Source: Tretioscincus oriximinensis (lineage: Eukaryota; Chordata; Lepidosauria; Squamata; Gymnophthalmidae). From it: 64,000 bases of DNA. Positions within the stretch are counted from its first letter, which is position 1. Each line of letters begins with the position of its first letter. The position numbers and the translations under genes were made by a program. This document shows positions 35,562 through 48,436 of the stretch, in pieces. The notes beneath the pieces are model-generated. The model was not told where the DNA came from, ran no database searches, and saw only the letters and a list, made by a program, of their open reading frames with translations. The stretch lies in NCBI GenBank assembly GCA_022410635.1, contig JAJVDF010000002.1:4366415-4430414 (forward strand), written 5' to 3'.

Positions 35562-36942
35562 TAATTAAAAGCAATACAAATATTAATATCTTCTTAGTAC
35601 TACCAGTATATTTTGCCTAAATATGACCCTGCTTTCTGGAGTTAAAGGAATAAAAAGGGGAGGCATATTACATTGTTCAGATGTGTTCAACTCATCATTA
35701 TTCCATGAAGAATAGCATTCTAGGTTTATGTTACTTCCATGTTTTCCTGGAGCCTGACCGAGGTCATTATTTGTTCCATAATGCTACCTAACCATCTCAT
35801 CTCCATCTCCTCTTCAATTTTTCCTACTACAAGAATATTTTCTAGTATGTGAACTTCTTCTTCAGTATTACTCCTTCCAAATATTTAATCTTCTTGTAGT
35901 CCAAGGGACTCTCCACCAGCACCATAATTTAAAAGCTTTGAATTTTCAATGATCATTTTTCCTTGCTGTCCACTTCTCATTTCTATTTCTTTTGAACCTA
36001 GTCTCTCTTCTCTATTTTTCTGAGATTACTTTGACTCGGCTGTAGTGTCTTTTCCTGGAACTGAAGAAACTCTTCGGCAGGATACATGTAATATACTGTG
36101 GGTGTGTTCAGACATGTGTTTAGGGCGCCCCTGGTGCTAATTAAGATAGACATAAACTAGAAGGAAGTTCTTCAGCTCATCCCAAAGTCTTTGCCTTTCC
36201 CCCCCCAGACATGAGATCAGCACTACTTGGGGGAGACTCAGTATTTGGACAGAATTGGGTGGAAACATACAGAGCTCCTGTACATATCCCAACTTGGAAA
36301 AGGCTGCTAGGGATGGCTGACCACTGAGTTTTCTAGGAATTTGGGCTGATAGCAACCAATGAATTAGGAGAATGGAAGGCAAAAATGTGAGATAGATGGG
36401 TTTTAATTGGCAGTCGCGGAAGGTAACAATGTTTAGCCACTTATTCTTTAAAATTATGGGATGTACTTATTTTTTGTTCTGGACCATATCAGGTTGCAGA
36501 TACAATACCAATTAATTAAAGTTTAGACAAAGCACAGTATCTTGTTAGTAGAAATAATTTTTCTCAGTCCCCCTTCCTGCTGCTGTGTTTAACCATTCTT
36601 TCAGGAATGTTCAATACTCAGGAGTTGATTTTGAAGAGTAAAAAGGAAAAGAAATGCCCTTTTCTTTTCTGCCTGGGAGATGCTCTTTTCCATTCCACTG
36701 CCTGAGGGGGGCAAAACTCAGGATCTGAGCCATTATTTGTATGGCTATGCACATGTGAGAAAGGATAGTGATATATTAATTTTACAACGGCAATAAATAT
36801 TGGCAGGTTGGTTTGCAAGGAGGTGAACATTTTTTTGCAAGGCAAAAATTACTAAAACAGTTTCCTAATAGACTGGTGGTAGAAGAGGCAGAATCATGAA
36901 ATGGACATATTCTACAGACCCCTCCCCCCCATAAAAAAAGAA

Positions 36943-36957
36943 AACACACACACACAC
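36943..36957. repeat. (CA)n microsatellite
   Basis: Short CA run read directly. Confidence 0.8.
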
Positions 36958-37135
36958 CAAAAATATTAAGAATAAAAGCTCTGGCATTTGTTAGGATGCT
37001 AGTGAGACAGAAAGAGAAATACCAACTACTTTACAGTTAGTGGAGTATTGATTGTGAGAGACAGGCCATGTGAATCATCTGGGGAATTTTAGGTCACATG
37101 GGAAAGCAGCTGAAAAGGACAGAATTTAGTCTCTG

Positions 37136-37158
37136 CACACACACACACACACACACCC
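37136..37158. repeat. (CA)n microsatellite
   Basis: CA run of about 11 units read directly. Confidence 0.9.
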
Positions 37159-38269
37159 GCCTCCCATCAGAAAAGCCAAGTCTGCAAGTACAAATTATTT
37201 GACAGCTGGAGACTGTTGGTGATCAATAAAAGTCACTCTGACTTGGCTTTATCATATATAAATAAATAAAAGGGACAGAAAACTGTTTCTCACCAGCATT
37301 GCCACATGGCAGGAGAGAGCAAGTCTAGGAGCAATTCTTCAGGAAGATTGTTGTGATTTCTTGTGCTGTCTCTTCATTGACCATACAGACTGATGCTCAG
37401 ACCCAGAGGGTTTGACTTTTTTTACCAAGTTTTTGAGATAAAAACGTATCTGTCATAGGTTCATTAAGTAACTGTGTTTTTTGTAAAAGGACCTAGTTAT
37501 CTTTGGNTGAATTCACATGCAGAAAAAAAGCAAACTCTGATGTGATTTATGCCATGTCAAACGTAACAACTCCAAGATCCCAACTCTAAAATGCTTCACA
37601 ATCACCTCAGAATCACCTCAGAAATGCCCTTTTTCCTGCTGTTTGTGTTGACAACAGGTGAAANTGTTCACACGCCTCTCCCACGAACATTCCATTGCTT
37701 GATAAGATGGAAAAAAGATGGGATGAGACATGAAGGTGCTTTTGAGCCACTTTCTTTGTTACATGTAAATGCAGCTTTTGTCATATATAATGAGAGTGTT
37801 GGCTGTAGTCTTGGAATGTAGTGTTAATCTAGAGACCACATGGAAGTGGAGACCAGGAGATCTGTTCAGGCAAGCAAATAAAGGAATGAGAGAGGCATAG
37901 GAGGGGAAAGCCCTTCCCCAGATAGGAGATATATGTAAGATTCTGTATCTTAATTAAGCAGGACCGGGAGTGAAGAGATACATATCAACATACGTTTCTG
38001 CAGAATGTGCCTGTCAAATTGAGTGAAAGTATAACATTCAAGAAATTCACTTTTCTGACTGAAAAACTGTTGTGAGGATTGGGAATCCAAACATCACCTC
38101 CTGCCCCCTCAAAAAACTTAGAAAAATGAGTTGTGTGCGTGAGCACGCGTGCGTATACACACATACACGTATATGGTGGGTGGGATAGCTTGGGATTTAG
38201 TATCTAAGCTAAGGAGCTAAGCCGGAAATCCTAGCAATGTAATGAAAACAAAAAGGACTTTTCACTCGC

Positions 38270-39550
38270 TCTGTGGCATTCTGGCAGGCAGAGTGCTTTC
38301 GTGTGCCAATGTTTTCATTGTAGGTTTTCTCGAGAGAAGTAGTGGAAACGAACCGTTAACCCCTTAACTGGAATAAATGCCTTTAACAGCGGCAGCGGCA
38401 GCACAGGCAGCAGCAAGCAACCAAGTGGTGTCTGTCTCTCCGTAGCTCTGTTGGAGGGTGAGAGCAACGGATAAGGGCTGGGAGGAAGGTAATGCTTCTC
38501 ATCAACAAGTTGGGTGAATCAGAGCAGCTGTTTTTCCTTTCCATGTCCTTCTCTCACACCTGACTGTTTCGTTCATGCCTTAGCCATTANCTGTGTCTTT
38601 TTATGTATGTATATAATACCATGTGCGTATGTGTGTGCGTGTGTATAAACAAAGCCCAGTACTCAAGGCTCGTGGTATGTTTTATTTGTTAGCATTTTAT
38701 TTTTAGATCCCTATGAATAAGAAAAGGAAAATCAAGAAAATCAAATTGAAGAAACCCGTATGGATACTAAGAGGTGTAAGCATGCACAGTATGCCCTTCG
38801 TTTTTCAGAAACAACAAGGCCTAAGAGAAATCTTATTGTTTGTGAGGAAAAAAGGCAAATTATGCTAATTAAGCAGTGCCTATTTGGATGTGAAAGAAAA
38901 GTNAGGCCTCTCCTGCCTCTGAAGATTATGTGTTGATTTTAATCTTGTTATTTTTCTTTAACCTTTTTGATCATGGCCAGTTGCCTCCTAGTCTGAACCC
39001 CCTCCTGCCCCCTTTTCTCTCCCTCATTAGGATCTTTTATCTCCGTTTATGCAAGCAAAACTGTATGGCACATCAGGCCCTTTACTAGATTGTGCCTTAA
39101 TCTTGCCTTTAGAAATTTGCAAAGCAATTAAAATCATTCAGCTTCTCCTTTTTGGTATCCCACAAGCCTGTGTCTTCCTGTCTGAATTTACCAGCCTCCA
39201 TCTTTGGAATTTCGGTGCCATGCATAATTTAGGCATAATTGTGCAGCTGCTGTGAGGGGCCGTGTCTCCCTGTCTGACCTTGGTCAGCACGCCTGGTCCT
39301 TGAATAGATGCTCTGCCTTCTTTTTTCCAATTTGACAGCTCTCTCCTTCTTAACCCACAACGTGTGTGTGTGTTCGCCTGCACCCGTACACACCCACACT
39401 CACGTTCTCCCTCACACACATTCTTTTCCTCTCAGCCTCAGCCTTTTCAATTCATATTTTGAAAAGTTCTGTTGTTATAGAAAATATATTTATAGAGCTG
39501 TGTTTCACGGTTCTTTAAAAAGCTGCCATATAAATAATGAAGACGGTTAA
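38270..39550. other. BCL11B: BCL11B intron 2, repeat-free, higher-GC block (regulatory candidate)
   Basis: A stretch without recognised repeats and less AT-rich than its surroundings. It includes a GCAGCGGCAGCGGCAGCAC run (near 38385-38410) and a MYB-like AACCGTTAAC (38350-38359). A CT-rich block at 38960-39300 is followed by GT/CA-rich tracts (39362-39420). The known BCL11B introns hold many conserved enhancers; assigning this block as one is inference. N bases lie at 38590 and 38903. I could not build a supported exon here. Confidence 0.3.
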
Positions 39551-39799
39551 TTGTAATTGCATTGGTCTTTATACTTGTGACTGGGGTGTGTATCAGCAAG
39601 AGTGACTGACTGATAGTTTACAACTTGCTAATTTGGTGCTTCTTTAACCCTTGGTAAATTTGATGTTCAAGTAAACAATTCTACATTTGATCAAAAAAGC
39701 ATTATGAAAGTTGAAGTCAAGCAGCGAATTTCTTCTATGCCCTAGCTGCTGAGCAATCCTGCTTTCTTAATATCCAACATTAATATTTGATCATTAGGA

Positions 39800-40070
39800 C
39801 AAGAACCCTGTTGTTTCAGGTTGAGGTTCTGGGCCTCCTCTCCAGATCTTAGGCATGGGCAGGTTGATCTGGAGGGAGGTGTTTCTTTCGATATTTGGAA
39901 TCTATGTTATTTATGGCCTTGTAAGGTAATATCTGGAATTGGGCTTGATAGGAAATTGGCAACCAGTGCCACCCTCCAGACCAGCGTAATATGTGTCCAC
40001 CTAGGCATTCGAGTCCCTAGTGTAGCTGCTACATTTTGCATTCATTCATTGAACTGAATTTGGTACATCA
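39800..40070 (+). mobile_element. Old interspersed repeat, LINE-related, family uncertain
   Basis: TTATGGCCTTGTAAGGTAAT, TGGAATTGGGCTTGATAGGA, ATTGGCAACCAGTGCCACCC, GTAATATGTGTCCACCTAGG and GTAGCTGCTACATTTTGCAT follow, in order, the core of a repeat I know from many lizard genomes (aattgg-cagccagtgca, gatatgtgcc, gctgcattttgcacc). The family name is not certain and this copy is diverged. Confidence 0.5.
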
Positions 40071-42640
40071 GTGCCAGTATTGACCCTGATGAGATGGTGG
40101 TTCTGGATGTGCTTAAATATTCCTAATGTTGCGAGAGTAAATAATGGGCCTGATCCTTTTAAGGATTATTATTTCTTGCACTACTTTACTCATACTTCAT
40201 AATTTATTCCTGATTCATTTCTAATATTCCTATGACTTCTGAATAAAACTGCATCTCCAGGACATAAGATAGACATAAATTTATTTTCATCTTGGGGGAA
40301 AGGAAAGGGAGCTGCTTGCCAGTGTGGTAGATAAGAATAAGGAGCGCTTGTGAAATAATAAATAACTAATCTGGATTTGCTGCTATTGTTTTTTTTCATT
40401 GGTTTCCTTTCCTAAGTGACGGCAGAAAAAGAGAACGGGAAGCAGGAATCAAATGAACACAAGCAGGACTTACATGTGCCTTGTCCTCTTTTTATGAAGA
40501 CATTTATTATTATTTTCAACATTACTCTGGAGCCTGGTGCTGTAAACGTGTCTGCTTGAACTCTTGGCTGGAGGTGGAGTCTGAAATTTTCAAGAGCCGC
40601 AGTTTGTTCTGTATAGACAAAGTCCAGGGTTATAGGGGATATACAAGGAATGAAAACAGTTCTTGAATGGTCTCATTTTGTATTTCAAGTCTCCCCCTAA
40701 TTAATTTTCACCTGGCTCCCCACTGTTGTTTTCAGGAGAGGCCTGCTATTAGCTTGTTAAAAACAAAACAAGAAGCCCTGAAATTGTGGGGAAGTTGCGA
40801 AGGTTTCCTGTTCCGTGCCCCCCTTCTTTTCTCCCTTGTTACCGCTCACTCTTCCAGTCGTGGTAGCTGGACTTGGCCTCTTGCCAACCTGCCTTTCAGC
40901 AAGAAGAGAGCCATTCCAAGTTGAAATTTATAGAGCAGAGTCCAGGTTCAAGGGCTGGAGCCCGCCAGCTGACCCAGCCTCTTTGTTACTGATTAATCCT
41001 GCAAGCAGTTCATCTGGTTTGCTTACCTCTGTCTTCTCCTTTTCCCAGTGCTGCCTCCTTTCTTTATAAGAAGTATCTAGCCTGTGTCTTCATTTTCTCT
41101 TTATTTTCTCATCTCTGATTGCCTCTTTCTTCTCTCTCTTTTCCCCCCTCCCATCTTGCCTCAGCAATTTCTCTTCCCCCCCCTCTTTCTTTCCATTTTC
41201 AGCCGCTTGAGGGCTGAAGTCTTTCATGTAAGTTCTTTGCTTTCCTCGATGCTTTCCACATTGCTGGGGTTTCCTGTTTCAGCTCCAGCTTTTTCTACAA
41301 ATAAGGTACGGGTTCCAGGCATTGAGTTGAACAAAATAACTCCTTTTCAACTGAAACCTGGACGTTTAGCCCCCAGTAGGCAGAAGATACGGCAGAGAAG
41401 GGCAAAGGGAGAAATTACTCGCCTCTTTTCTGAAACAACATTTTGCATGCATATCTCTGGACTTCTGAAGATATTTAACATGTGCGTAGTTCAAAAGTAC
41501 TGAAATATTCTTCCTGAATTTGCTGTGCATTTTATGGTAGGCATTATTGAAGACATGCTCCAGAGATCAGATTAAAAATTATAAGTTGATGTTCAAAGTC
41601 AATTCCAGATAATTTTAACTTTGTATTTCTGCTTCCAATATAGTTTTCATAAATGAACAGCAATAAAACACGGTAATAAGACTTTTGTGTATTTCCTCCT
41701 AATATGCCAGTGCTGCAGTGCGTTTTCATGATTTCTTAAAATGAATTAAAATATATTTGCAAGTTAATTCTTACAGTTGTAAAGGATGATTTTTACAAAG
41801 AGCAAAGCATCTGAAACAGGAATTTGATCTTCATCATTTCATAAAAGACAAAAATCACCTATATTTTTGACAAAGCCTATCTATTTGGGTGTGCAGAATA
41901 TTGTCCGATAATGAATCCCAAACCTGTTTGGAAGCAGATATATTCTTTAAATGTAAGGTAATGTTTTCCTTCTGCTGGGTTCTACAGCTGCAACTTGAAC
42001 ACGTATATACAAATAAAATAAAAAATTAAAACCTTCTGACACAAGAAGAGAGATGCTTGTAAATTCAGAAGTGAAAGAACTAAAAAGTATTCATGTTATT
42101 CCACAAAGTGATTATGATTTGTACATAAGCATAAAAAGTTCTTTATCAACTGCTGTGCATTTTGATTTGCGGGAATAAAAATAAAAATAGCAAAAAATTG
42201 CCACTGCAATCATCTCAAATTTATTCTCTTTACTGAGCTGAATTTGGATGTGCTATGCTGTGACTTGTAGATATTTCAAGTATGTGTCAAGAGTTATGAC
42301 TCACACAAATCCAGTGAGGGAAAAAATCAAATTAGATTGTCTGTAGTACTGTATGTATGAAAATGATAGTTTTATTGCCATGGCTTAATCCCGATATACA
42401 ACTATAAAGGGGTACTAAAATTACCAAAACAAAAGAAAGAAAACATACATCACCCAGATTCATGCATGAGACAAAAATAAAAGTTTCAGGAAATAAGTGA
42501 TATTAACTATCTGTGTAGATAAATATGATTAGGACTAGGGATCACATCAACATTGAGTTATTAAGAGCTGTGATAATGTACGATTCATCACAATAATGAA
42601 AACATTCTATTTCATAGAATGATCCCGCTGATACATTGCA
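40071..42640. other. BCL11B: BCL11B intron 2, mostly unique sequence
   Basis: No repeat family recognised. The pyrimidine-rich part at 40660-41500 gives open frames of 84-139 codons (for example 41084-41503), whose serine/leucine/phenylalanine-rich translations reflect CT-rich DNA and not a domain. I compared this part with the alternative BCL11B exon 3 from memory and saw no match. Confidence 0.4.
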
Positions 42641-45600
42641 AACCATATGAAAAGTTGTACATATTCAAAGGTCTCCCATGAGTCCAAATTTCAATTTCTA
42701 GATTATTGTAGTGGCTGGAGAGGTTACAGCACTAGATCAACTCCAGTGGGATGCTGGGAAGGCCCAAAGTGGCAATTTATTATTCAAGTGGCAAATGATG
42801 TTGATGAGTGGGACTACAGTGTGACGTTCACAAGAGTGCCAGTCACAAATATCAAAGCCTTGAAGAGGATTGCTGCTTTGGCTGCATTTGTACAGATAGA
42901 TAGTCTCTATAGATGAATTAATTTGGAACTTATTTGTATGGGATGCCGATATTGGTTAACGTTGATTAGTGAAAATTCTGCTAAGGATCATCTTCCAGCC
43001 TGATAATTCAGTTGCCAGCCTCCTCTGCGTAGAAGAAATCTGATAAATTTTTAGTTTGAATATATTACATATGGATGGGTCTATGCATATATATATATAT
43101 ATATGTATGTTTAAAATCTGGTGTAAACTAGTGGAACTTCTGTATGCATTTATGCATATGAAAGAAACTTAAAAGAACAGAGTATGGCCCCGGTTAAAAA
43201 CAATTTGGTTGGCGTGGTTTCAATATGACACAATTTACTAATTGAGACCTTCTTTCAGTATTATACATTCCTCTGTCATTTTAATGTTTTTTTCTAAGGA
43301 TCAGGGGAAACTTTCATTTTAACCCAGTTTTGCTTTAATCTGTGACTTGTTGGAATGGAATCCTCACATTAACTGGGGACCTAATGTAATGTCAGTTCAC
43401 TTGAAGAAAAAGAAACAATATAATTAAAATGGGTGAATACAAAATGAATGGATTTAATTTCATAGTCTTCATCTGTGGGTTTTTTTGGTAAATTTATAGA
43501 ATTGGTAGGTGCAGTAAGCTAATAATATTTTGTTCCATATAGGAATGAGAGCATTGTCAACATTTTTTGAAGTTGTATTTCTAAATTACTCAACTTTGAC
43601 CCTTTGAGAAATGGGGCAATATTAGGAATAATTTTTAAGGAGGCAGTAGGCTGGGTGTTTAAATATGGTGTGAAAAAAAAATCCCATTTTTTTTTGTGGT
43701 AACGAAATTAAATTCTTCAAAAGACTTTCACAGTGAACCTCAGAAAAACAAATGATCAGGACAATTGGCTTGAAATCCAAAGCTGCTTTTCATTACCATA
43801 TTTCTTTTATATTAACCAGAAATAAAAACTCATGGAGATACAAACTTTGTTGTGGGTCTTTATTATCCTTTCCTCTTTGCCGCAATTCCCTCTCCCCAAC
43901 TTTTAAATAGTTATTTAAAGAACTCAAAGAGCACTTCAAGAGCCAGAAAAATAAAGAACAGTATATGCTCTTACCGCAAACCTCTTAAATTCTTGTTCAA
44001 ACATTTCTCCAAAGCTGTTACTCCGGAAATAGAAAATGTGTGCTGTTTGCCTATAGCAGATTCAGAATTTACCTTTTAAAATGACACCATCTCAAGTATA
44101 TAGTCGGAAATGTGTTGATGTTTTTGTGGTATGCAGAAACAGGTCTGGACCAGACAGAATACATTTTGAACTAAAGAAGTGCAAGTTAGTTTTTTTTAAG
44201 AGGATGATTTATAATCACAGGTCTCTGTTGCATCTACCTCTTGTCACTTTCTCAAAAATGCACAGATTTAAACAGCATGATTCAGTTCTAGATCAAAAGG
44301 CTAAAGTATGTGTGTGTTTAAGGCAAACTAAGGTTCTTGTTCTATTGAGTTGAGTTCTGAATATAGAAAGTGTCGTAGGTCCTGGTGACTACATTATTAT
44401 GTCAAAAATAAACAAAAAAATACAGTAAGAATATTTATGGTAACTCATGTTCTTTTATTTAAGTACCAGTTACATAGATCTTCTGAGAGATTTATTGCAA
44501 TTATTCAAAAGTATTGTCTGATCTAGACCCTTTATGAAGGGACAAATAAACCTGAAAATGGTACAGAGTCTGGGAGACATAGTAGATTTATGATGTTCTA
44601 TGTAATATTTTCTCTTGTGCCTTCCAGGATTTCATTGTACCTAAGTAGGGAAAAACAGCAATTCCGTCCAATACCTGAAGGAAGTATAGTGACTAGATTT
44701 TGTAAGCTGATAACATAGTCTGTGGCTGATGTCTTCAGATTGCTTAAACCCTGATAGAATTAACAATGCAAGTTGCATTGAACAAAATGGTAGATATAAC
44801 AAGTAAGCCATTCGGCTCATTTAAATGCCATACTTTTGATAGATCATACTCTGCATTCGCCTGCAGTGCTTTGGCAAAGCTATTTATTTTTTTAAAATAG
44901 TTACCGGTATTTTTTTAATTTTTGTAGACTAGAAACAACCTTAGACAAAAATGTCTGAAGGGGTGTGTGTCTGTGTGCAGAAAGCGTCTACAGCTGCTGC
45001 AACCTGTGTATGTTGTATCCCTGGGGTCCCATTTATAACAATCCAACAAGACAGAATCTGCCTTTGAATGTCAGTGAGTATGGCTAAAGATCACAAAACT
45101 GCATTTATAATTGTTCAAGTCTGAAAGGCAGAAAACGGTGTTTTATTAATCTCTGTGCTGCAGAATTTATTTTGTCTCATAGTGCCAAATTAAACATAAA
45201 CCCCCAAATTTTAAAATATTTTTTATTGTACAAAAATGTTGGCTTTAGGAGGTACAGGTATCATTTTTCTAGTTGTGATAACTGGACCCAAATAACCAAA
45301 CTGATTCATACCATATTCTTCTTATTGGTAATGAAACCTTCTTGTTCATTCATTATGTTTCTCAACTATAGGATAATGTTGAGCCAAACCTGTATGTTTC
45401 ACTAAACTTTCAATTATATAAAGAAGTCCAAGAGGACAGATAATTCTATATGTTTTTCCTGCTGATAGTAAATTGATTTTTCCTAGTTCTAAAAATCCTA
45501 TTTTTAAGATTGGATATTGAGAATGAGATGGTGTCTCTTTTGGCCCTGTCCCAAAAGCAAATTTTAAAACATTTTGAGAAAAAGATTTCAGAATTCGGGT

Positions 45601-45880
45601 TGAGTCCTGATAATTAGATTTTCTGGTCCTTCATGTTTCTTCTTCCACCCTTATTCTGAGGATTCTAGCACCTCCTCTGCTATTCCCCCCTGTACAGTTC
45701 CCACCCACTATGAAATTTGGTTGGATGGAACAGTTCCTGTCAAAATCCTGGCTAGAGCTTTTCTGGAAAGAAGGAAGCACTGTGATCCGTATCCCCAGCA
45801 CTCACAAAAAAAGCATACTTCCAATAAAATCTGCCCTTTCGTTTTAATAACATTTGTTTATAAGGCCCTTTCTACTAAAG
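42641..45880. other. BCL11B: BCL11B intron 2, no gene seen
   Basis: AT-rich sequence with an AT dinucleotide run at 43086-43104. The open frame at 42647-42916 (89 codons) has no known domain. The frames at 43852-44353 are low-complexity or random in appearance. Confidence 0.4.
43086..43104. repeat. (AT)n microsatellite
   Basis: AT dinucleotide run read directly. Confidence 0.85.
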
Positions 45881-45884
45881 GGCA

Positions 45885-46020
45885 GCACACATAGCTTTGT
45901 TGCTTTCTGCACAACAAGCACCCTATGAAGCAGGCAGGGCTGGGAGTGATAAAACATAGAGTGGCCCAAGGGCACCCAGCTGGCTTCATGGCTTTTGTGT
46001 CCCTCCTCCTTTTTCCAGAA
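45885..46020 (-). mobile_element. MIR-like tRNA SINE fragment
   Basis: CAACAAGCACCCTATGAAGC, AGGCAGGGCTGGGAGTGATA and GTGGCCCAAGGGCACCCAGC, TGGCTTCATGG follow the SINE core known from squamates and mammals (accctgtgaggtagg, gcccaaggtcacccagc). It is read here as the reverse orientation of the element. No terminal parts are visible. Confidence 0.5.
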
Positions 46021-46157
46021 TTCTGGGAAGCTATTTCTGTGCAGTTACGCTTGCAGACATCAATACTGGAAATATGGAGCAGGATTTGACAGTAGGGTTG
46101 TTCTTTCCTGTATTTCCACTGCTTTAATTTGTGCAGTTACACTTTTGTGCAAAATGA

Positions 46158-46355
46158 GAAGAGTTGGTATTTGAAGGATATCAAAGCAGCTTATATAACC
46201 TTCTGTTCTTCTCTTCAGAACATACACCTCGTGAAGTAGCGCACAACTGTGTGACTAGTGCAAGGTCACAGAGCTGGGTTTTGTGGAGGAATGCAGAATT
46301 GACTTATCGGGAGACTTCCAGATAAGAGTCTAACACTCTAGCCTACACTGGGAGT
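46158..46355 (-). mobile_element. MIR-like tRNA SINE, near full length
   Basis: From left to right: GAAGAGTTGGTATTTGAAGG (the reverse of the squamate SINE 3' tail), CACCTCGTGAAGTAGCGCAC, GTGCAAGGTCACAGAGCTGG (the core), and GATAAGAGTCTAACACTCTA, GCCTACACTGGGAG. The last part is, in reverse complement, a tRNA-like head (gtgt-ggctagagtgttagactc). The element therefore lies on the minus strand. Confidence 0.6.
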
Positions 46356-47561
46356 TATTGGAAACACAGGTCACAATTCATTAGTAAATTTAGTGTTATT
46401 GGCAGTCTCACAGGAGCTTCTCACTTTTCCTTGTAAGGTAGGGGGCAGAAAGTACCTTACTGGTCTGGTTTTAGAGCCAGGCCAAAAGTGGAAGCCTTCT
46501 TGGACCAATTTTGATGTCATCCCCCCAGAATTCTTGTAGCTGTAGAAATTTAATTCTGTAGAAGTGTTAAAAAGAAAGTTTTAGCAGGTTCTGCTGCTAT
46601 TATAAGCTATATCTGCTGAAAATTGCTTGCTTTTGCCAACACCCTTAGACTTGAATATGCTAAAGTCAGCTAGATTGCATGGTTTCTACTCAGTAAAGAT
46701 TTAGCAGATTCAGACAACTATCAAATGTTAGTGAATGGTCTGAGAAAGGTTATTTCCCATTTTCAATTAAATAAAGTTTCTCTTTCCCCCTTAGATAAAC
46801 AGATTTGTTTACATGTACCTTTCTTATCTTAATTCTGAGGTTAGTATTTCCATTTTATTACCTCTGTAGTAATAGCTCTTCATGCTACTGAATCATACTT
46901 AGAAGATGTTTAACTGTTCTCAGACTGCCTCCAGATGGAAACAGGTAATGCAGGATATAAACAAGAATTTGTGATTTCCTTTTCCTGTGTTCCACCAGAC
47001 ATTCACTGCAAATTCTGACTTACCTGTGCATTAGATAAAGTAGCATCCAAGGCCAGCTCATTGGGGACTACCCGAAGCCAGCTAAAAATGGGAATAATAA
47101 TGAAAAAAATGAGTGGGCGCTTGGGTGACATCCAGGAATTCCAAGCAGGCCAATCTCGTATTAAACACAGGTAAGTGAGGTTCTTATGGGAAACAGTATT
47201 GTTGTTGCTGAATTTCTCATTACAGCATTCTATTTGCACATTGCAATATACATACCATAGGCAATGCTGCATGTATGTTTGGCGTTCCCAATGCAGTGTC
47301 GGGAGAATGGAGGATTTACCTCATGCCCAGAAGCACCCTTGTCTGGAAACTTCTGCTACTGGTTTTCATCCCAGTTGTTATACTTTGTGGGTTGTTTTGC
47401 TGTGTTTATCTGTGCTTTGAACACAGTAATATCTCAAAATGGTGATCATAGCCACATCTGAACACTTAGCATAAGGTAGCATAACAACCTCAAAAATGCA
47501 ACAAGTAAATGCACAAGGAAATATTCTTATTTATCTAATCCCATAGTGTAGTAATCATAGC
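46356..47561. other. BCL11B: BCL11B intron 2, no gene seen
   Basis: Unique-looking AT-rich sequence. Open frames at 47003-47272 (minus) and 47175-47461 (plus) overlap on opposite strands and show no domain. Confidence 0.4.
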
Positions 47562-47765
47562 AATGGTTCCCAACCTCTTTTTGGCCATGCCCCACCTAAG
47601 CATCTCTAAAATCCTGATATTCATGCCCATCCCCCCATGACATATAATTCTTATTATTTGAAAAATGAACTATTTATATGGAGGAAGCCTAAAAAGCCAT
47701 TACCCCCCATAAAAATCTAATTGCCCTTTGTGTAGTGTGTGCCCCACATTGAAAACAACAGCTAT
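47562..47765 (+). mobile_element. hAT-like DNA repeat (GGTTCCCAACCT type), copy 2
   Basis: AATGGTTCCCAACCTCTTTT, TGGCCATGCCCCACCTAAGC, ATCTCTAAAATCCTGATATT matches the copy at 32600-32695 in reverse. The right end reads GTGTGCCCCACATTGAAAAC. The body is AT-rich and non-coding. The element looks complete or nearly so at about 200 bp, but I could not settle its target duplication. Confidence 0.6.
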
Positions 47766-48109
47766 AGAGGAACCACTGCTGTCGCTTTGGGCACACTTTG
47801 GAGGAAAGCCCACCCACCCTCTCTTGTCTCTGACCGGCACTTAAAAGCCTTCAATTGGCTTTGAGAGCTCTGGGAGGAGAAAATCTTCTGCCTTTTCCTG
47901 CTCATTTCACCTACTCTGACATGACTAGCTGGAAGGGGAGGATTTTTCTTCTGCTTCCGGCATGAATCAAAATCAATATTAATGCTTTTATTTGTGCCGT
48001 GCGAAATATATGGCCCCCCGGATGGGAGTCCTTGGATGGCCAATGAATAAACCTTTCTTTTCAATGCTCCTGAATGAACACTTCATCATGACGAATATAA
48101 ATAGTTGTT
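47766..48109. other. BCL11B: BCL11B intron 2, no gene seen
   Basis: No repeat recognised. A minus-strand open frame of 100 codons (47762-48064) partly overlaps the hAT-like repeat and has no domain. Confidence 0.35.
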
Positions 48110-48207
48110 TCTTTGTATTGTATACAATGTGTTGCTATATAGTTTTATTTTATCTCAGTCTGTGCCACCCTTTGGTGGAAGGGACGTTATAAATAAACAT
48201 TATTATT
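48110..48207 (+). mobile_element. L2-type LINE/SINE 3' tail, copy 4
   Basis: TCTGTGCCACCCTTTGGTGG, AAGGGACGTTATAAATAAAC, followed by ATT units. It fits the tail pattern of the other L2-type copies in the window and has the same orientation. Confidence 0.55.
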
Positions 48208-48341
48208 ATTTCAGAGAAATAGCCGTTTTAGTTTTAGTAGAAAGACCAGCAAGGGGACTTGTAGCACTCGGAGGCTAACAAGAGAAAGCTAAATGGCATG
48301 AGCTTTCGTAGGCATGACTATTTCTTCAAATGCTCTGAAAT
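48208..48341 (+). mobile_element. Short DNA transposon (AAATAGCC family), copy 3, with visible inverted ends
   Basis: A 134-bp element running from ATTTCAGAGAAATAGCCG to TTCAAATGCTCTGAAAT. The outer nine bases are inverted repeats (ATTTCAGAG/CTCTGAAAT). Inside are CTTGTAGCACTCGGAGGCTA and GGCATGAGCTTTCGTAGGCA. It sits next to the ATT tail of copy 4 of the L2-type repeat, so it inserted into or beside a repeat tail. Confidence 0.7.
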
Positions 48342-48436
48342 AATAATAATAAAAAATAATAATACTTAATTATAATTATTATTAATAATATAATATAATA
48401 TATAATAATATATAATAATAAATTAATATCAATAAC

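Larger units (their letters stand above)
35562..38269. other. BCL11B: BCL11B intron 2, no gene seen
   Basis: Mostly unique AT-rich sequence with CA microsatellites at 36943-36957 and 37136-37158 and N bases at 37507 and 37664. A run of alternating TG/CG/CA bases lies at 38130-38172. No gene or named repeat seen. Confidence 0.4.

Noticed and set aside
36121..36138. A second CTCF-like site (AGGGCGCCCCTGGTGC, minus strand) that would form a convergent pair with 5003
   Set aside because: The reverse complement CCAGGGGCGCCC lacks one G of the AGGGGGCGC core, so the match drops at the most informative positions.
41084..41503. A 139-codon open frame considered as BCL11B exon 3
   Set aside because: Its composition reflects CT-rich DNA, and it shows none of the proline/cysteine pattern I remember for exon 3; no suitable splice pair in frame.
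47175..47461. Overlapping plus-strand frames with a hydrophobic, cysteine-rich translation
   Set aside because: No signal peptide logic, no conserved domain, overlap with an opposite-strand frame, and no splice support.
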